Positions 31,293 to 45,257 are shown, counted from the stretch's first letter. The stretch: 64,000 bases of DNA from Undaria pinnatifida (GCA_012845835.1 JABAKD010000015.1:2721109-2785108), one strand, 5' to 3'. Program-made: numbers and translations. Notes: generated from the sequence alone by a model not told the origin.

Positions 31293-33779
31293 CCTTCGCT
31301 TTTAGCCCCCCGAAGCAGTTTTCTCGGCGTACATCAATATGTTTTGCGGATATGCACAACAGGCCATCCCCCCCAACCCTGTGAACTAAAATGTATTTGA
31401 AAACACCACTCTGAAACAACACGATAACGAAGTCTAGAACATCATGTCAAGATACGGCGGGTTTTGGGGCGGTTCTTCCATTGATTTTTCTTCCTGTCCT
31501 GCCGAACCCCCTGCTCAGTGCCGGGTCAGGGTTTGGGTAAAACGCCGCTATCTGAGGCGCAGGGCTGTCGCCTTTTCGTCATTGTTCAATTTCGCCCTGC
31601 CGACGCCCTCCTCAGCCCAGAGCCGGGGGGCGACCAGGGTACCCTGTTCGCGCGTAACGTGGTACAGGGCTATGTACGGGTCTGTGCGTCATCTTTTATA
31701 TTTTGTGTGTTGTATTTGTTCTGCTTTGTTTTTGTTCGTCTAAACACTTCCTCCCCTAGCGGGGCTGTAGGTGTTGCCACCTACCTCCCATCCCGGGTAT
31801 TTGTCGTTTCCTCGTCTAACCCCCCGCCTTGCCGATGGCCCGCGGGAGGTTTTTCACATGACTTCTCCCTTGTGTTAACGCCTGTGTTCCCCTCCATATC
31901 GACGAGGGCTCGCCTCGCCATAGTACCTTTTCTGTGGTTGGTTTGCCGTAGAGCCTCTCCTGCCCCCCGCCGCCACACCGGCGACATGCGGCAGGTTCTA
32001 GAGCCTTTTCTGCCCCCCCCCGCCACACCGGCGGCACGCGGCAGGTTTTTGATGGGTGACTTTTGCCTTGTTGTAGGGTCTGCGTTTCTTTCCACTGCTC
32101 TCCTGCCCCCCGCCGCCACACCGGCGACATGCGGCAGGTTCTAGAGCCTTTTCTGCCCCCCCCCGCCACACCGGCGGCACGCGGCAGGTTTTTGATGGGT
32201 GACTTTTGCCTTGTTGTAGGGTCTGCGTTTCTTTCCACTGCTTTTTATCGCGTGTTCCTGGCTCCATAGCCAGACGGTTAGAGGTGTGGGAGTGGGTTTT
32301 GAGGAGCCGCATCTTCGACTCATGGTCTAATTCGCAGAACCGGAGTTTCCCCGAATCTCCCATGTTTCTGCATGCGACTCATCAGGGTGGGCCAGTGTTA
32401 AGATACGGCATCGAAAGGCCTGTAAGTATCCGAATTTGAGATAATTTGGATGGGTTCCGTATGATAAGGTTGGCGTTTTATTTTCGGGAAAGTTAGGAAG
32501 TAGGTCGGAGGCACGTGCCTCCGATCTCAGAAGCTATCCCGGGCTCTGGTGGAAACGAATAAAGCTACATATCTACGAAGGAACGAAAGTGAGTACTCTC
32601 CGAGGACCTGCTCAATTGGCAGACCTGCATGGGGCACTCTGTGTCCCCCTTCTTCAATTTCACAATCACCCAAAACATACACGTATAGCAACAACCACGC
32701 GAACACAAAATAATACGTGTTCAAAAACACCACTCTGAAACGACACGATAACGAAGCCTAGAACATCAACTAAAACAACCACGTGGACACAAAATAATAT
32801 GTATTCGAAAACCCTACTCTGAAACAACACGATAACGAACATCAACCAAGAATGCCCACACACTAAAACCACATACACGGCTACATATGAAACCCAGTGG
32901 AAACCTCAGAAACATCGCATAGTCTATCATACATAGACTATAGTCTTTGCACACACCTAAAAATGCGTCAAAACTGCTCGTTGCCAAATAACAGGTTCAT
33001 CAAGAACGCAAGAACAAACAGAACAAGAGACGAGGTAATCGTAGCAGCGCCCATCATTATAGCACTCGCCCACCACATCACCTCCTTTGCAATTGGTTTT
33101 GGGCATCAGCGAACTGGGTCCAACGCATGCCCGTAGTGTTTTAGGTGGAGTGACGGGCGGTAGTAAAAATGGAGTGCGCTGCTCGATAACCTGTTCCTGA
33201 CCGTCCGTATACTGAACAATCTTCGGGCCGCGTCTCCTCTGTATCAGGTGTGTGCTGAATTTTATTTGTCGTTTTCAAGCAAGCGGTTGCGTTGACATAT
33301 ACTACCTGGCTTGATGTAAAGGAAAGGAACACACTCAGCGATCATCTACTGCACGCTAGGGCATGTTTTCATGAGCACCACTGACAAGAGCACCAGACAT
33401 GGACGCGACATCTACAGGACCACAACATCTTCGACGACAGTGGGGAGAAAACAAGGCGTATAATCGTACACTAGATGATAACAATGTGAAAAAAGAAATA
33501 CAGTTATGTTAACACTGCGGTAGACCACACTACCAACCTATTACGCAGGGTATTTCGTGCCTCCGCCCGTTTGCATGATCGCCTGACAACATCTACCAAA
33601 CGCAGTAGCATATGCCTACAAAGTAAAGTCACCCTCGCGTTCAATAGTGGTGACATCGCATGCCCACGTAACCTCGCTTTGTGTATTTGTAAGATGTATC
33701 TCTGCCTTAGAGTTGGCGACCTTAGAGCCCCACATCGGCATGGCAAAAAACATAGTATAGGCGTAAAATCGTATATGTG
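31293..33779 (+). repeat. Left half of the modular element, copy 1
   Basis: Starts at TTTTAGCCCCCCGAAGCAG, shared with 38828. Then come tandem units of about 90 bp (GAACATCAACCAAAACGTAC, GATAACGAAG), interrupted by an LTR element at 31445-32663. 32880-33779 matches 39340-40360 in order. Minus-strand frames over 33141-33332 are shared with 39553-39810, including the words SFTSSQVVYVNATACLK; a decayed gene is possible but I recognise nothing. Confidence 0.7.
31445..32663 (+). mobile_element. 269-bp-LTR family, chimeric copy
   Basis: ATCA flanks both ends (31441-31444, 32664-32667) and the termini are TG..CA. The right LTR (32396-32663) matches the LTRs at 57487-58568. 31739-32395 matches that element's interior. 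The left 290 bp begin TGTCAAGATACGG like an LTR but then differ completely, and no primer site follows, so the 5' LTR appears replaced. The interior has a tandem duplication of about 150 bp (31952-32245) built on CCGCCACACCGGCG and CGGCAGGTT words. The frames 31518-32144 are repeat-driven. Confidence 0.75.
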
Positions 33780-36360
33780 AGACAAAAATACCTTGACCTC
33801 ATAGCTGGAGTGTATTTTAATATTGTGTGTGACCTATACCTCTTGAAAACCCTTCCCCTCCCCCCCCCCCTTTTTTTCCCCCCTCGCTCTTTCTTGCTTA
33901 AACTCCCCACCTACTATCGAAATCCGCCAGAGAAATAAACACTTCCACTCGCCTCATTATCGTTTTAAAGCCGTCCATGCCGCTGCCGCAATTCCCACTC
34001 CCCCCCCCGCTCCCAACGCCCCCTCCTTCCCCACCACCCGCACCATCGCCTAGGCCAAGCACCACGCGTATCGCAAACCCCTACATCTATGCGACCTAAG
34101 GCCTTCCCCGCCGCCCCCCCCCGCCACATCCCCCCCCCTCCCCCACAAGAAGGATTTATAGTTTCCACGTACAAATTGAGCTGCCCTACCCGTCCCCTCC
34201 CCCCCATCCCCCCCTCCCGCCCCCTTTTGATCAAAATCAGGCCCCGACGTCCTTTAAAACTCCGCCCTCCCCTCACCGATTGTTCGACTTACAGGATTCG
34301 CTTAATAAACTGATGCATTTCCTTCCACAGCTGCCAGATGTTGTATCCCTGAGAAACGGGTTTGATAGTTCCCGCGCACAGACTGCCTAGCATCACCTTG
34401 TTGACCCTGATAGCTACACTGTAGTTGCAAGGAAGGGGAGTCGCCGACCTATATCCTTAATGAGGACACACAACCCGTAATACGCGCGATCGGAGTATTA
34501 CACACAGCTTGCAAGGATGAGTTTCGACAAAATATTCGACCTCACAGCTGGAATGTATTTTTATTTTCAAAATAATAATGTGAAAAGGAGGTACAGACAG
34601 ATATGTTAAAATCGCGGTAAACCGCACTACCAACATATTACGTAAGGTATTCCGTACATACCGTTTCCATGATCGCCTCTCAACCTATGCCAAGAGAAGG
34701 ATGACTAACGAAGTAACGTAATTAAGCGCGTGAACACTAAGCGTTCCTTTCAAAACAATAACGATTCGCATGTTTCCCTTTCGTTCTCAATGGCGGTGAC
34801 ATTGCATGACCACATCACCTCGCCCGTTGTATTTAACAACATGTATCTCTTTCTTATTATTAGCGATGTCAGAAAATAATGGTATCTACATGATTGTACC
34901 TATCGATTGAAATATTCTATCCTTCGATCCATGTACAATTACAAGTTATGAAGCTTTTAACACGTTGTTTACTACACCTAAGAACTGGGTTGCATACTAC
35001 ATGTAACATCAGACCTTCTACAAAAAAACATTACCAGGCGGGTGATATAAAGGGGTGTCTTCTTGCTGCAACCGTCAGATTCCTCCCCTTTAAGGGTTTA
35101 TAGTTTCCGCGCACATACTGAAATGCTCGCCCCCCCCCCCCCCTCCCCCCCGGTTGCTCCTGTCCAAACGCCCCACCTGAAATCAAAATCTACCAGAGTA
35201 GTAAACACTACCAGCCAGCTGATATCATCTCATTATCCATCTAGCCATCCATGCCGTAGCTCCAACTCATCTCCGCCTTCCCCCCCCCTCCCTTTTGTTC
35301 CCCGCCCAGGTCGTTCAAACGCCCCATTTACAATTGAAATCGGCCAGAGTAATAAACAATTCTAAGCAATTGATACCACGTCATTATCTTTCTAGCCATC
35401 CATGACGTAGCTTTCATTCATCCCCCCTCCCCCCCTCCAAAACCCCCTCCTTCCCCACACCCCGCACGATCGATTAGACCCAGCACCCCTACATATATGA
35501 CTAATACGCGCGATCGGAGGATCACACAAAATGTTGCGAAGATCAGTGTCGACCAAATCCTTGATCTCATAGCTGGAGTGTGTTTTAATGTTGTGTGTGA
35601 CCTACACCTCTTGAAAACCCTTCCCGCCCCCTCCCCCCCCCCCCTTTTTTTTTTCCTCGCTCTCTCTTGCTCAAACGCCCCACTTAATATCGAAATCCGC
35701 CACAGTAATAAACACTTCCACGCCCTGGATATCGCCTCATTACCGTTTTAGAGCCGTCCATGCCGCTGCTGCAATTCCCACCCCCCCCCCCGCCCCCAAC
35801 GCCCCCTCCTTCCCCACCACCCGCACCATCGCCTAGACCTAGCACCACGCGTATCGCAAAGCCCTACATCTATGCGCCTGAAGCCCTCCCCCCCGCCCCC
35901 CGCCACACCCCGCCTCACACACCCCCCTCCCGCACAAGAAGGATGTATAGTTTCCACGCACAAATTGAGCTGCCCCACCCGTCCCCTCCCCCCCCTTCCC
36001 CCCTCCCGCCCCCTTTTGATCAAAATCAGGCCCCCACGTCCTTTAAAACTCCGCCGTCCCCTCACCGGTTATTCGACTTACAGGATACACTTGATAAACT
36101 GATGCATTTCCTTCCACAGCTGTCAAATTTTGTCCCCCTCAGAAACGGATTTGATAGTTCCCGCGCACAGACTGCCTAACATCACCTTGTTGACCCTGAT
36201 AGCTACACTGTAGTTGCAAGGGGAGTCGCCGACCTATGTCCTTAATGAGGACACACAACCCGTAATACGCGCGATCGGAGTATCACACACAGCTTGCAAG
36301 GATGAGTTTCGACAAAATATTTGATCTCACAGCTGGAGTGTATTTTAATTTATATAATAT
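33780..36360 (+). repeat. C-run modular repeat, two right-half units
   Basis: The two units end at short ORFs 34517 and 36302. Between them (34600-35460) the module with CAAACGCCCCA(C/T)(C/T)T and GCCATCCATG occurs three times. 34600-34990 matches 40690-41260. Many C runs. Confidence 0.8.
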
Positions 36361-37299
36361 ACCCTGTTTCGGAGACACGCGTTTTTAGGTCGTTCCAGTC
36401 TGGGGAGCAATGCTTACGCTACAATACTGCTGCTGCTGCAGCGGATAAATTCGCGGTTGGCCCGGATGCAATTTGATACGCTTCTTCATCAGACTGGGAG
36501 GGAGGAGGACCGCTGCTTTACATCAAAACCCCGTGTCTACTATACTATGTCAGTGGAACTAGCGTACGGAGCGTCTCTGCGCGCGGTCAGCATTACTGGG
36601 CTCTGCCGAACAATCAACATAAGTCCCCAAACCCCCGGCTTTCTAACTCTATTTTGACTTCAAATCCCATCTTTTTTTTGTAATGCCTTACCCTGAGTAG
36701 TTCAATATATATTATAAATATTATACATCATATATAACACGGTTTACCTCTGCAGCCCATCAACCGTCTATTCGAAGTGCCATCTGATAAAAAACAGCTG
36801 GTTCTACAGACTCCCCGTCGCCAATAACTCACCAATTCGATACAGCACGTGACTCGCTACGACAACGCACACCCAGCTGTGCATCGCGTCAGTTTGTTGT
36901 CTTTGTTTCGTTCGGACCAAGGGACTGCTTCAGTTTTCATGCCGGTACAAGCTAAAAACAATGATAAAAAGAGCATTTTCACCAAAGAAAGGCCGTGGCT
37001 GGGGCTGGAACTGTTTTTTACCTTACCCTATTGGGGCTTAAAATGGAAGAAAAAACGAATAAAGCCAGCCAGCCGTCGATTGCAGCATCCTTCACACGAA
37101 GCAGACCCGGACTGTTAGATCAGATCACGACAGGTTTGCGGTCCATCTCCAACGTAAGTACCTGTACGAGACGCGCACAGCTTGCGCCGCCGCGTGATTC
37201 ATGCTCGCACCATGACAAGAACGCGTCAATACGTTTTGCTGTATCGCTCTACACGGTCCCTAAAAGGGATAACAGCTACTACAGTATACAGTATCAACA
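36361..37299. other. No recognisable gene
   Basis: Unique-looking sequence with small open frames (36457-36657, 36849-37118, 36995-37324) lacking motifs. Confidence 0.3.
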
Positions 37300-37383
37300 T
37301 GTTAAGGTAGTAGTGGGGTATTAGTCCGTTTGACCACTTGCAAAAGGTTAACCAATAGCTTACCCAAACTAAGCCTTATAACA
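37300..37383 (-). mobile_element. Solo LTR of the 85-bp LTR family, with target duplication
   Basis: 84 bp with the family sequence in reverse (on minus, TGTTATAAGG to CCTTAACA). AACA lies directly outside each end (37296-37299, 37384-37387), matching the 4-bp duplication of the full copy. This shows LTR-LTR recombination after insertion. Confidence 0.85.
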
Positions 37384-38814
37384 AACAGTTGTGAGTCGGG
37401 TGAAGGAGTAAAAGCCAACCGACCGCCTTAGTATATTCATATTAAACACAACACCTTGAGCCACGACATCGCCGGCCACATGAAAACACAGAACTCCACG
37501 CACGTTTCCTATGTAGCAAAACAAGCCGGGACGTCTTACTCTAATACCTTGTGCCAATTAGTAACTATTAATAGTCGGTGACTTCCTAGTAGTATGATCA
37601 GCCAACTTACAGCGCTACATATGACGGCATTCTGTCGACCGCCATAGCCATATGGGCTACCACACGGCCTAGGTGCGGCGGCGGGGAGCTGGTCCAGGCG
37701 CAACCCCGCCCCCCCCGCGCTCCGCGCCGCTAGCGCAGTCTGAGTACGGGCCAACGATGGTCCGTAGATTATTGATGCAAGAAGGGGTACGAGACTCCAC
37801 ACAACGTAGACAGGATGAGTATGGGTACAGTAGAGCTCTCGGATTGACTGCGATAGATCCCTCCTGGTCTAGACTTCCTATACCCCACAGGTCGTGACAC
37901 GACCCGCGGGTCCGGTCAGGAGGCTTTCGAAACCTCGTGGGTTGAGTCGGGTCGGGTCAGTCGGTGCTCGAAATCTCACCGGTCGAGTAGGATCAGCGGA
38001 TCAGGTCAGGAGGTTGGGTCGGGCCACCCTGACCCGGCCCCGACCAGTGAAAAGCCCTGAATAAAGTCGGTCCCCAGCAGTTACACGCTCCAACTCCAGT
38101 GACGCGATGCCCTTTGGAAGAGAGCACGGAAACTGTGCTGTCGCTTCGCCGCGCTGACGGGAGGGGGGAGGGGTGGCGTACTCATTTTTCTGCTTGCCTT
38201 AGCCATTCGAACATTGGCCACGCATCCCTTTCGAGACGGAGCAGACGGGAGTGAACCAAGGAGCCCATATCGGGCTTGCAAAATATTGGACAAAAGGAAA
38301 AACTAGGAGCCATCTTTGGATCACGAAGCATCCCACAGAAAAATAATGACTAGATTGTAGATTTTGGCTATTTTGCTTTTTTGTGGGCAGTGCAAACAGG
38401 TGCGAAAAATGAAAACACTGGCACACGAACGAAATGAAACACCCGATCAATCCAATCCCATCAATAACAAAACATATGCGGTGGAGGTCGTAGCGCCAAT
38501 CTCGCCAGCATTGACCTCCGGGGATCTCCCCTCGCTGGTAGACAACTGACATAGTTGGATGAAATTTCGTAACATACTAAACAAGCGCATTATTTTAAAG
38601 TATCTATCTGGTACCGGTATAATATGTTTATGATTAATACACACATAGTCAAACTATGAAGAGTAACGGTATTATAATTAATTGTATTATGATACCGCTA
38701 CAACCCATAGTTGTCAAGGCTGGTTATTGCACGTTTATCTTCAGGGATGAATATGCATTTAGCCATACTTGACAAAAGCCGTGAGGGGGAACGTTGGAAT
38801 TCCCAAACGTCCCT
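37384..38814. other. No recognisable gene
   Basis: 37890-38045 holds short degenerate GGGTCGGGTCAG-like repeats. Open frames on the minus strand (37536-37802, 38199-38552) have no motif. Confidence 0.35.
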
Positions 38815-40690
38815 CGCAACCTTGTTTTTAGCCCCCCAAAGCAGTTTTCTCGGCGTACATACATACGTTTTGCAGATATATACAACAGCCTCCCCCCCCC
38901 CCCCAACCACTGTAAACCAATATGTATTCGAAAACACGACTCTGATAAAATAAGATAATGAAGTCTAGAACATCAACCAAAACGTACACGTGTAGCAAAA
39001 ACCATGTGGTTACATAATAATATGTATTCGAAACCACCACCCTGATACAATACGATAACGAAACCTAGAACATCAACCAAAACGTACACGTGTAGCAAAA
39101 ACTACGCGGTTACAAAATAATGTGTATTCGGAAACACCACTCCGAAACAACGCGATAACGAAGTCTAGAACATAAACCAAAACGTATACGTGTAGCATCA
39201 ACAACGCGGAAAGCACCACTTTGAAACAATACGATAACCAAGTCTATTAATAGGATATCAACCAAAACATACATGTGACAAAAACCACGCGAACACACGC
39301 CACACTAAAACCATATATACGTCCGCATACGAACACCAGTCAAAAGATGGAACCCATATACCCTGGGTTCCAAATTGAGGTCCCTACGACTCAGAAACAT
39401 CACATAGTCTACATAAAGTCCTTACACAAACCTAAAAAAGCGTCACAACTGCTCGCTGCCAAATGACAGGTTCATCAAGAAAGCAAGAACAAACAGAACG
39501 AGAGACGGGGTAATCGCAGCAGCGCAAATCAATTTAGCATCCGCCCACCACATCACCTCCTTTGAAATTGGTTTTGGGCATCAGCGAACTGGGTCCAACG
39601 CATGCCCGTAGTGTCTAAGGTGGAGTGAGGAGCGGTAGTAAAAATGAAATGCGCTGCTCGATAACCTGTTCCTGACCGTCGGTATACTGAACAATCTTCG
39701 GGCCGCGTCTTCTCTGTGTCAGGTGTGTGAGGAATTTCTTTGTCGTTTTTCAAGCAAGCGGTTGCGTTAGCATATACTACCTGGCTTGATGTAAAGGAAA
39801 GGAACACCACTCAGCGATCATCTACTACACGTTAGGGCATGTTCTCATGAGCACCACTAACAAGAGCACCAGACATGGACGCGCCACTACAGGACCACAT
39901 CTTCGACGACAGTGGGGAGAAAACAGGACGTATGATCGTACACTATACGATCATACGTAATAATATGAAGAGTGAGTACAGACAAGTATGTCAACACTGC
40001 AGTAAACCACACGACCAACCTATTACGCAGGGTATTTCGTGCCTCCATCTGTTTACATGATTGCCTGACATCCTCTACCATACCAAACGTAGTAGCATAT
40101 GCCTAACGAAGTAAAGTCACCCTCGCGTTCAATAGTGGTGACATCGCATGTCCACGTGAGACAACCTCTACGAAACGCAGTAGCATATGCCTAACAAAGT
40201 AAAGTCACCCTCGCGTTCAACAGTAGTGACATCGCATATATATGACATCGCATGCCCACCTCGCCTGCTGTATTTGTAAGATGTATCTCTGTCTTAGAAT
40301 TGGCGACCTCAGAGCCCCACAGCGGCACGGTAAAACTCATGGGCGTGAAATCGTACATTTGAGGCAATAATAAGTTGAAAAGGAAGCACAGGCAGATCTG
40401 CTAAAATTGCGGTAAACCACACTGCCGACCCATCGCAACCCCACCTGAGACGACCTCTACGAAACACAGTACCATATACCTAACGAAGTAAAGTCACCCT
40501 CGCGTTCAATAGTGGTGACATCGCATATATATATATGACATCGCATACCCACCTCGCCTGATGTATTTGTAAGATGTATCTCTGTCTTAAAATTGACGAC
40601 CGCAGAGCCCCACATCGGCAAGGTAAAAACCATGGTCGTGAAATCGTACGTTTGAGACAATAATAATTTGAAAAGGAAGCACAGCCAGAT
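38815..40690 (+). repeat. Left half of the modular element, copy 2
   Basis: It starts TTTTTAGCCCCCCAAAGCAG, then a C run, then about four tandem 90-bp units (38930-39290; core CAACCAAAACGTACACGTG). 39340-40360 parallels 32880-33779, and the block with AGTAAAGTCACCCTCGCGTT is reiterated three times (40100-40520). At 39930-39958 CGTATGATCG is inverted around a short loop. Confidence 0.75.
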
Positions 40691-42697
40691 GTGTTAAAGT
40701 TGCGGTAAACCACCTTACCAACCCATTACGTAGGGTATTTCGTACATACCGTCTGCATGATCGCCTCCCAACCTATACCAAGCGAAGTATGACTAACGAG
40801 GTAACGTAATTGAGCGCGTGTATACCAAGTATGACTAACGAGGTAACGTAATTGAGCGCGTGTATACCAAGCGTTCCTTAAAAACACTGACGATTCGCAT
40901 TTCTCCCTCTAGTGCTCAATGGCGGAGACAGTGCATGGCCACATTACCTCGCATGTTGTATTTGGCAATACGTATCTCTTTCGTATAATTAGCGATGTCA
41001 GAAAATGATGGTAACTATTAATATATGATGGTGGTGACAAACAGTGCATGACCACATCACCTCGCCTGTTGTATTTGGCAATACGTATCTCTTTCTTGTA
41101 ATTAGCGATGTCAGAAAATATTGGTAACTACAAATATTCTATAAAATATTCTAGCTTTCGATCCATGTACAACAACAAATTATGAAGATTTAACACGTTA
41201 TTTACTACACTTAAACACTGGGTTGCATACTTCATCAAATATCAAACCTTCTAGAATAGCAAACATTACCAGGCAGATGATACGCACATATTGAAATGAC
41301 CCGCCCCCCCCTTCCCCTCCCCCTCCCCCGATCCCTCTTGTTCAAAAAACCCTCACCCCTCCCCCCCCCCCCCCCCCCTCCCCCGATCCCTCCCCCCCCC
41401 CCCCCCCTTTCCGCCTAGTTTGTCCAAACGCCCCACTCACAATAGAAATCGGTCAGAGTAATAAACACCTATACGCAGTCGATATCACGTCATTATCTTT
41501 CTGACCATCCATGACGTAGTTTTTATTCTTTCCCCCCACCCCCCCCCAAAAAAAAAAACTCCAACGCCCCCTCTTTTCCAACCACCCGCACGATCGCCTA
41601 GACCTAGCACCACGCGTATAACAAGCCCCTACATATCTTTGATCTCACAGCCGGAGTGTATTTGAATATTATTTGTGACCTAGACCTCCTAAAAAATCCC
41701 CCCCCCCCCCCCCTCCCTTCTCGCTCTCCCTTGCTCAAACGCCCCACCTAATATCGAAATCCCCCAGATTAATAAACACTTCACGAACTGGATATCACCT
41801 CATTATCTTTCTAGAGCCATCCATGCCGCTGCTTCCCCCCCCCCCCCGCCCCGAACGCCCCCTTCTTCCCCACCACCCGCACCATCGTTTAAAACCTAGC
41901 ACCACACGTATAACAATCCCCTCACCTAAAACCCTGCCTTCCCCCCCCCCCCACGCCCCCTCCACCCCCCCCCCCCCCGCCCCCACCCCCCACCTCCCCA
42001 ACCCCCCTACCCCATCCCAACCCCACCCCCTCGAACACTCCGCCCTCTCTCTACTCACTGATTGTACGACTTACCCCAGAATATACATGATAAACTGATG
42101 CATTCTTTCCAAAACCGTAACATTTATCCCCTCAAATAATGTATAGTTTCCACGCACAGATTGAGCTGCCCCACACGCTCCACCCCCGCCCCAACCCCCC
42201 CCCCTATGATAAACTGGTGCATTTTTTTCTTTCTTTTCTTTCCCAAAACCGTCAGATTTATCCCCTTCTTACAATGATTTATAGCTTCCACGCACAAATG
42301 GCCCGCCCGTCCGCCCCCCCCCCCCCCCCCCCCTCCAACCCCGCTCGCTTTTGATCAAAACCAGGCTCCCACGTCCTTCAAAACTCCGCCCCCCCCTCAC
42401 CGGTTGTTCGACTTTCAGGATTCACTTGATAAACGGATACATTTCCCTCCACAGCTGTCAGATTTTGTCCCCCTCAGAAACGGGTTTTATATTTTCCGCG
42501 CACAGACTGACTAACATCACCCTGTTGACCCTGATAGCTACACTGTAGTTGTAAGGGGAGTCGCCGATCTATAATCTTAATGAGGACACACAACTCGTAA
42601 TACGCGCGATCGGAGTATCACACACAGCTTGCAAAGATGAGTTTCGACGAAATCTTCGATCTCACAGCTGGAGAGTATTTTCGTTCTTTATAATACG
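40691..42697 (+). repeat. C-run modular repeat, right half
   Basis: Continuous with the left half at 38815, so 38815-42697 may be the most complete unit (about 3.9 kb). A TACCAAGTATGACTAACGAG phrase is duplicated at 40790/40825. It ends at short ORF 42637. Confidence 0.8.
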
Positions 42698-42999
42698 TTT
42701 TAAATTTGGTTTCCCACCTCTACCATAAATCTCTAAAACACATTGTGTGTCCAACCAAGGAAGGGTGGTTTTGTTGTTTTGTTCGTTCACCGCTCTCTTT
42801 TTTCACCTGTCTGTGTTACACTGCCCATAAAGACAAAAGGGCCAGATCTATCCACTAGACCACTCAGTAACTAACTACAAACAACTCAGTCTATCTACTA
42901 GACCGCTTGGTGACAGAGGTCTAGTGGATAGACTGAGTGGTCTAGTGATCAGTGTTACAGACTTGATTACATTTGTCTTCCAGATTTTTTTAAACTCCA
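42698..42999. repeat. Nested inverted repeats
   Basis: The words CTATCCACTAGACCACTCAG and CTGAGTGGTCTAGTG face each other over 42855-42950. An inner pair, AGTCTATCTACTAGACC and GGTCTAGTGGATAGACT, forms its own 17-bp stem with one mismatch. Function unknown; could be foldback transposon ends. Confidence 0.6.
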
Positions 43000-43803
43000 T
43001 ACACTTGATTAATCGGACCTGCTTCGCTCTCAGCGCTCCCACTCGAAACACGCCTGCCTAAACCCTCCTACTCGAGAACTTTCCCGGCGGCTTTCTTTGC
43101 GTTCCTTGCTTTCTTCGTCTCCTTCGCCTCCTTCGTGTTCTTCGGGACTGCCCCTGCACTAAATCCAAGACAAAATCACCCCTACACTAAATCCAAGACA
43201 AAATCCCCAGCACCGATTCGAGAAATATATCCACACCATTTTCAATATAACCGTCCTTTCTCATTCAATCTAAGACAAAACCGCCCATACAATAAATCCA
43301 AGACAAAATATCAGCACCGCTTCAAGATAAATATCCCCGCACTATATTTCAAGATTTTTGTCCACACCAAAATCAAGATAGTTATTTTTCGAAAAGTCGG
43401 AAAAATACAAAAAATAACGGCTCTTTCAGACTCGTTTCAGAATCGAACAAAAGTAAAAATTGAGCAAGATAGCCGTTCCCACACTAAATTAAACATAAAA
43501 GGTGCCGATAAACAAAATCTAAAGTGCAAAAATGTTGCGTTCCTTGCTTTCTTCGCCTTCTTCGTGTTCATCGGGACAGCTCTAGCTCTAACTTCAAGAC
43601 ACAATCTCCAGCCCCGCTTCAAGATAAGTATCCCCACAAAATTTCAAGATAATTTTTGCACACTAAAGTTTGTTTTTTTCAAGAAGTCGGAAAAAAAATT
43701 AAAAAAGATGGATCTTCATAATAACTCGATTCAGAATCGAAAAAGAGAAATATATTATCAAGAGCCGTTCCAGCACTATGTTCAACATAAAAAGTGGCGA
43801 TAA
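43000..43803 (+). repeat. Tandem duplication with a long open frame
   Basis: Two units (about 43080-43530 and 43530-43803) share GCGTTCCTTGCTTTCTTCG and later AAAATCAAGATA-like words. They encode one open frame (43135-43803) with a Phe-rich hydrophobic start (LAFFAFFVF) followed by Lys/Gln-rich sequence. The hydrophobic start would resemble a signal peptide. Strong A-rich composition and divergence of the copies argue against a working gene. The start region is repeated again at 44111-44235. Confidence 0.4.
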
Positions 43804-44110
43804 ACGAAATCGAGTACAAAAAGTTTGTCAAGAGAGTACGTATTATATGTGCACGCTTATTTGCACGCATCATATCACATGAAGCGTTGTTCGTAGACTA
43901 CTACAGCAGTACACCTTTTTTTTGCACCTCCTGTGTCTCCTCCTTAAACCACACCACCAGCGCAGCTCTTAGAGCTATACCAACATGCAGCAGAAGTAGC
44001 ATATTATCACCGCCGAGCGTGTATCACAAGAGGAACAGAGAACAGCACAGCCCACTCAACCCTCAGAGCATCATAGACATACATTAATTTGTCTCTCAGC
44101 ATTATTTAAA
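43804..44110. other. No recognisable gene
   Basis: Small open frames without motifs; a T run near 43917. Confidence 0.3.
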
Positions 44111-45257
44111 CCTTATTCATTTGATTCATGGGACCCGCTTCGATCTCAGCGCTCCCACTTGGAACACGTCAGCCTAACTCCCCTCTTTGGAGAATCCTTC
44201 CCGCGGCCTTCTTTGCGCTGCATTTCTGCAGATATAGATGCAAGTGTTAGAGAGTTACCTGCGTACAACCACGTCTTGCATTGGTATTGTGTGCCCTACC
44301 ATAAGCAGCTGGTGGTGATGCTTTACGAATTCGCTCGATTTCCGCTCTTAATAATAACCATTCAACTCAATATCCTCCTTTACTAACAACACGTGTTATG
44401 ATGCATGTGGAGCCCGGCATCCTTTTGTCCTGCACCACTTCGCTCTTGGTATTTTCAAGTCGCCCATGAACAAAATGTTGGCAATTCGTTGCAAGTGATA
44501 AGTTGCACCGAATGATGAACCTCTGTTCGCTTCACGTTTTGTTCTTTTCGAGCTAGCGTAGTGGTCGGATACCGCCCGCGGAGCGAAGCGCCTTGCACAA
44601 CTATTAATAACAATCTGATTTGCTTTCGTATTTCCGACGTTCTATGAGTACCGTGTCGTTTTTGCGCTTTGTCGTGAACCTCTTACTGAAAAATAAGTTG
44701 CTGCTTTCTTTTTCCAGCTACAACAGGGGTATGATGCGTACCCGAAAAGTAAGCAGACACTCCACTTTTTTTTAGACCGAGCGGCAAACAATGATAAAAC
44801 TGCGATGTTTTTAAGGGCAACAACCAAAAACAGGTGCTAAGCACCTGGTCAATTTGGAACCAAAAGCACGTGGACACTATTCAAGTCGAAAGCACACTCT
44901 GAGAGCCCTTTTATTGGCCCAAAACATACATTACCTGTTTCCGCCGCATTTTGCCGAGGCAGATGTTTTTGGCTAATCAGGTTGACTTTCAACTGTTCTT
45001 GTATCTTGTTCAGCCGGACCGTGCAAGTACGTATTCTTCGTACACTTGAATGGCATCGACGTTATGGGGGAAAAACAACTTGGGATTAATCTAAGTTTTT
45101 CATCAGCAGCAGTAGTAGTAAGAGGGTTAAATAATGACGACACCCCGATACCTACGAAAGGTGGCGTTTTTTTCAACTGGAGCCTTTCCCTCCCCCTTGC
45201 TCCTCGTGGGGATACGACAAACCTTTTTTTTTACGGTAACTAAGATTCGTAGTCAAG
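44111..45257. other. Partial repeat of 43000 region, then unique sequence
   Basis: 44111-44235 repeats 43000-43110 (shared TCTCAGCGCTCCCACT and CCTTCTTTGCG). The rest has no recognised feature. Around 44545-44590 is a degraded relative of the GC-rich hairpin at 1761-1808. Confidence 0.4.

Noticed and set aside
32262-32345. tRNA-like A and B boxes (TAGCCAGACGG, TTCGACTC) inside the 269-bp-LTR family interior
   Set aside because: Stems do not close and the boxes match weakly; probably chance.
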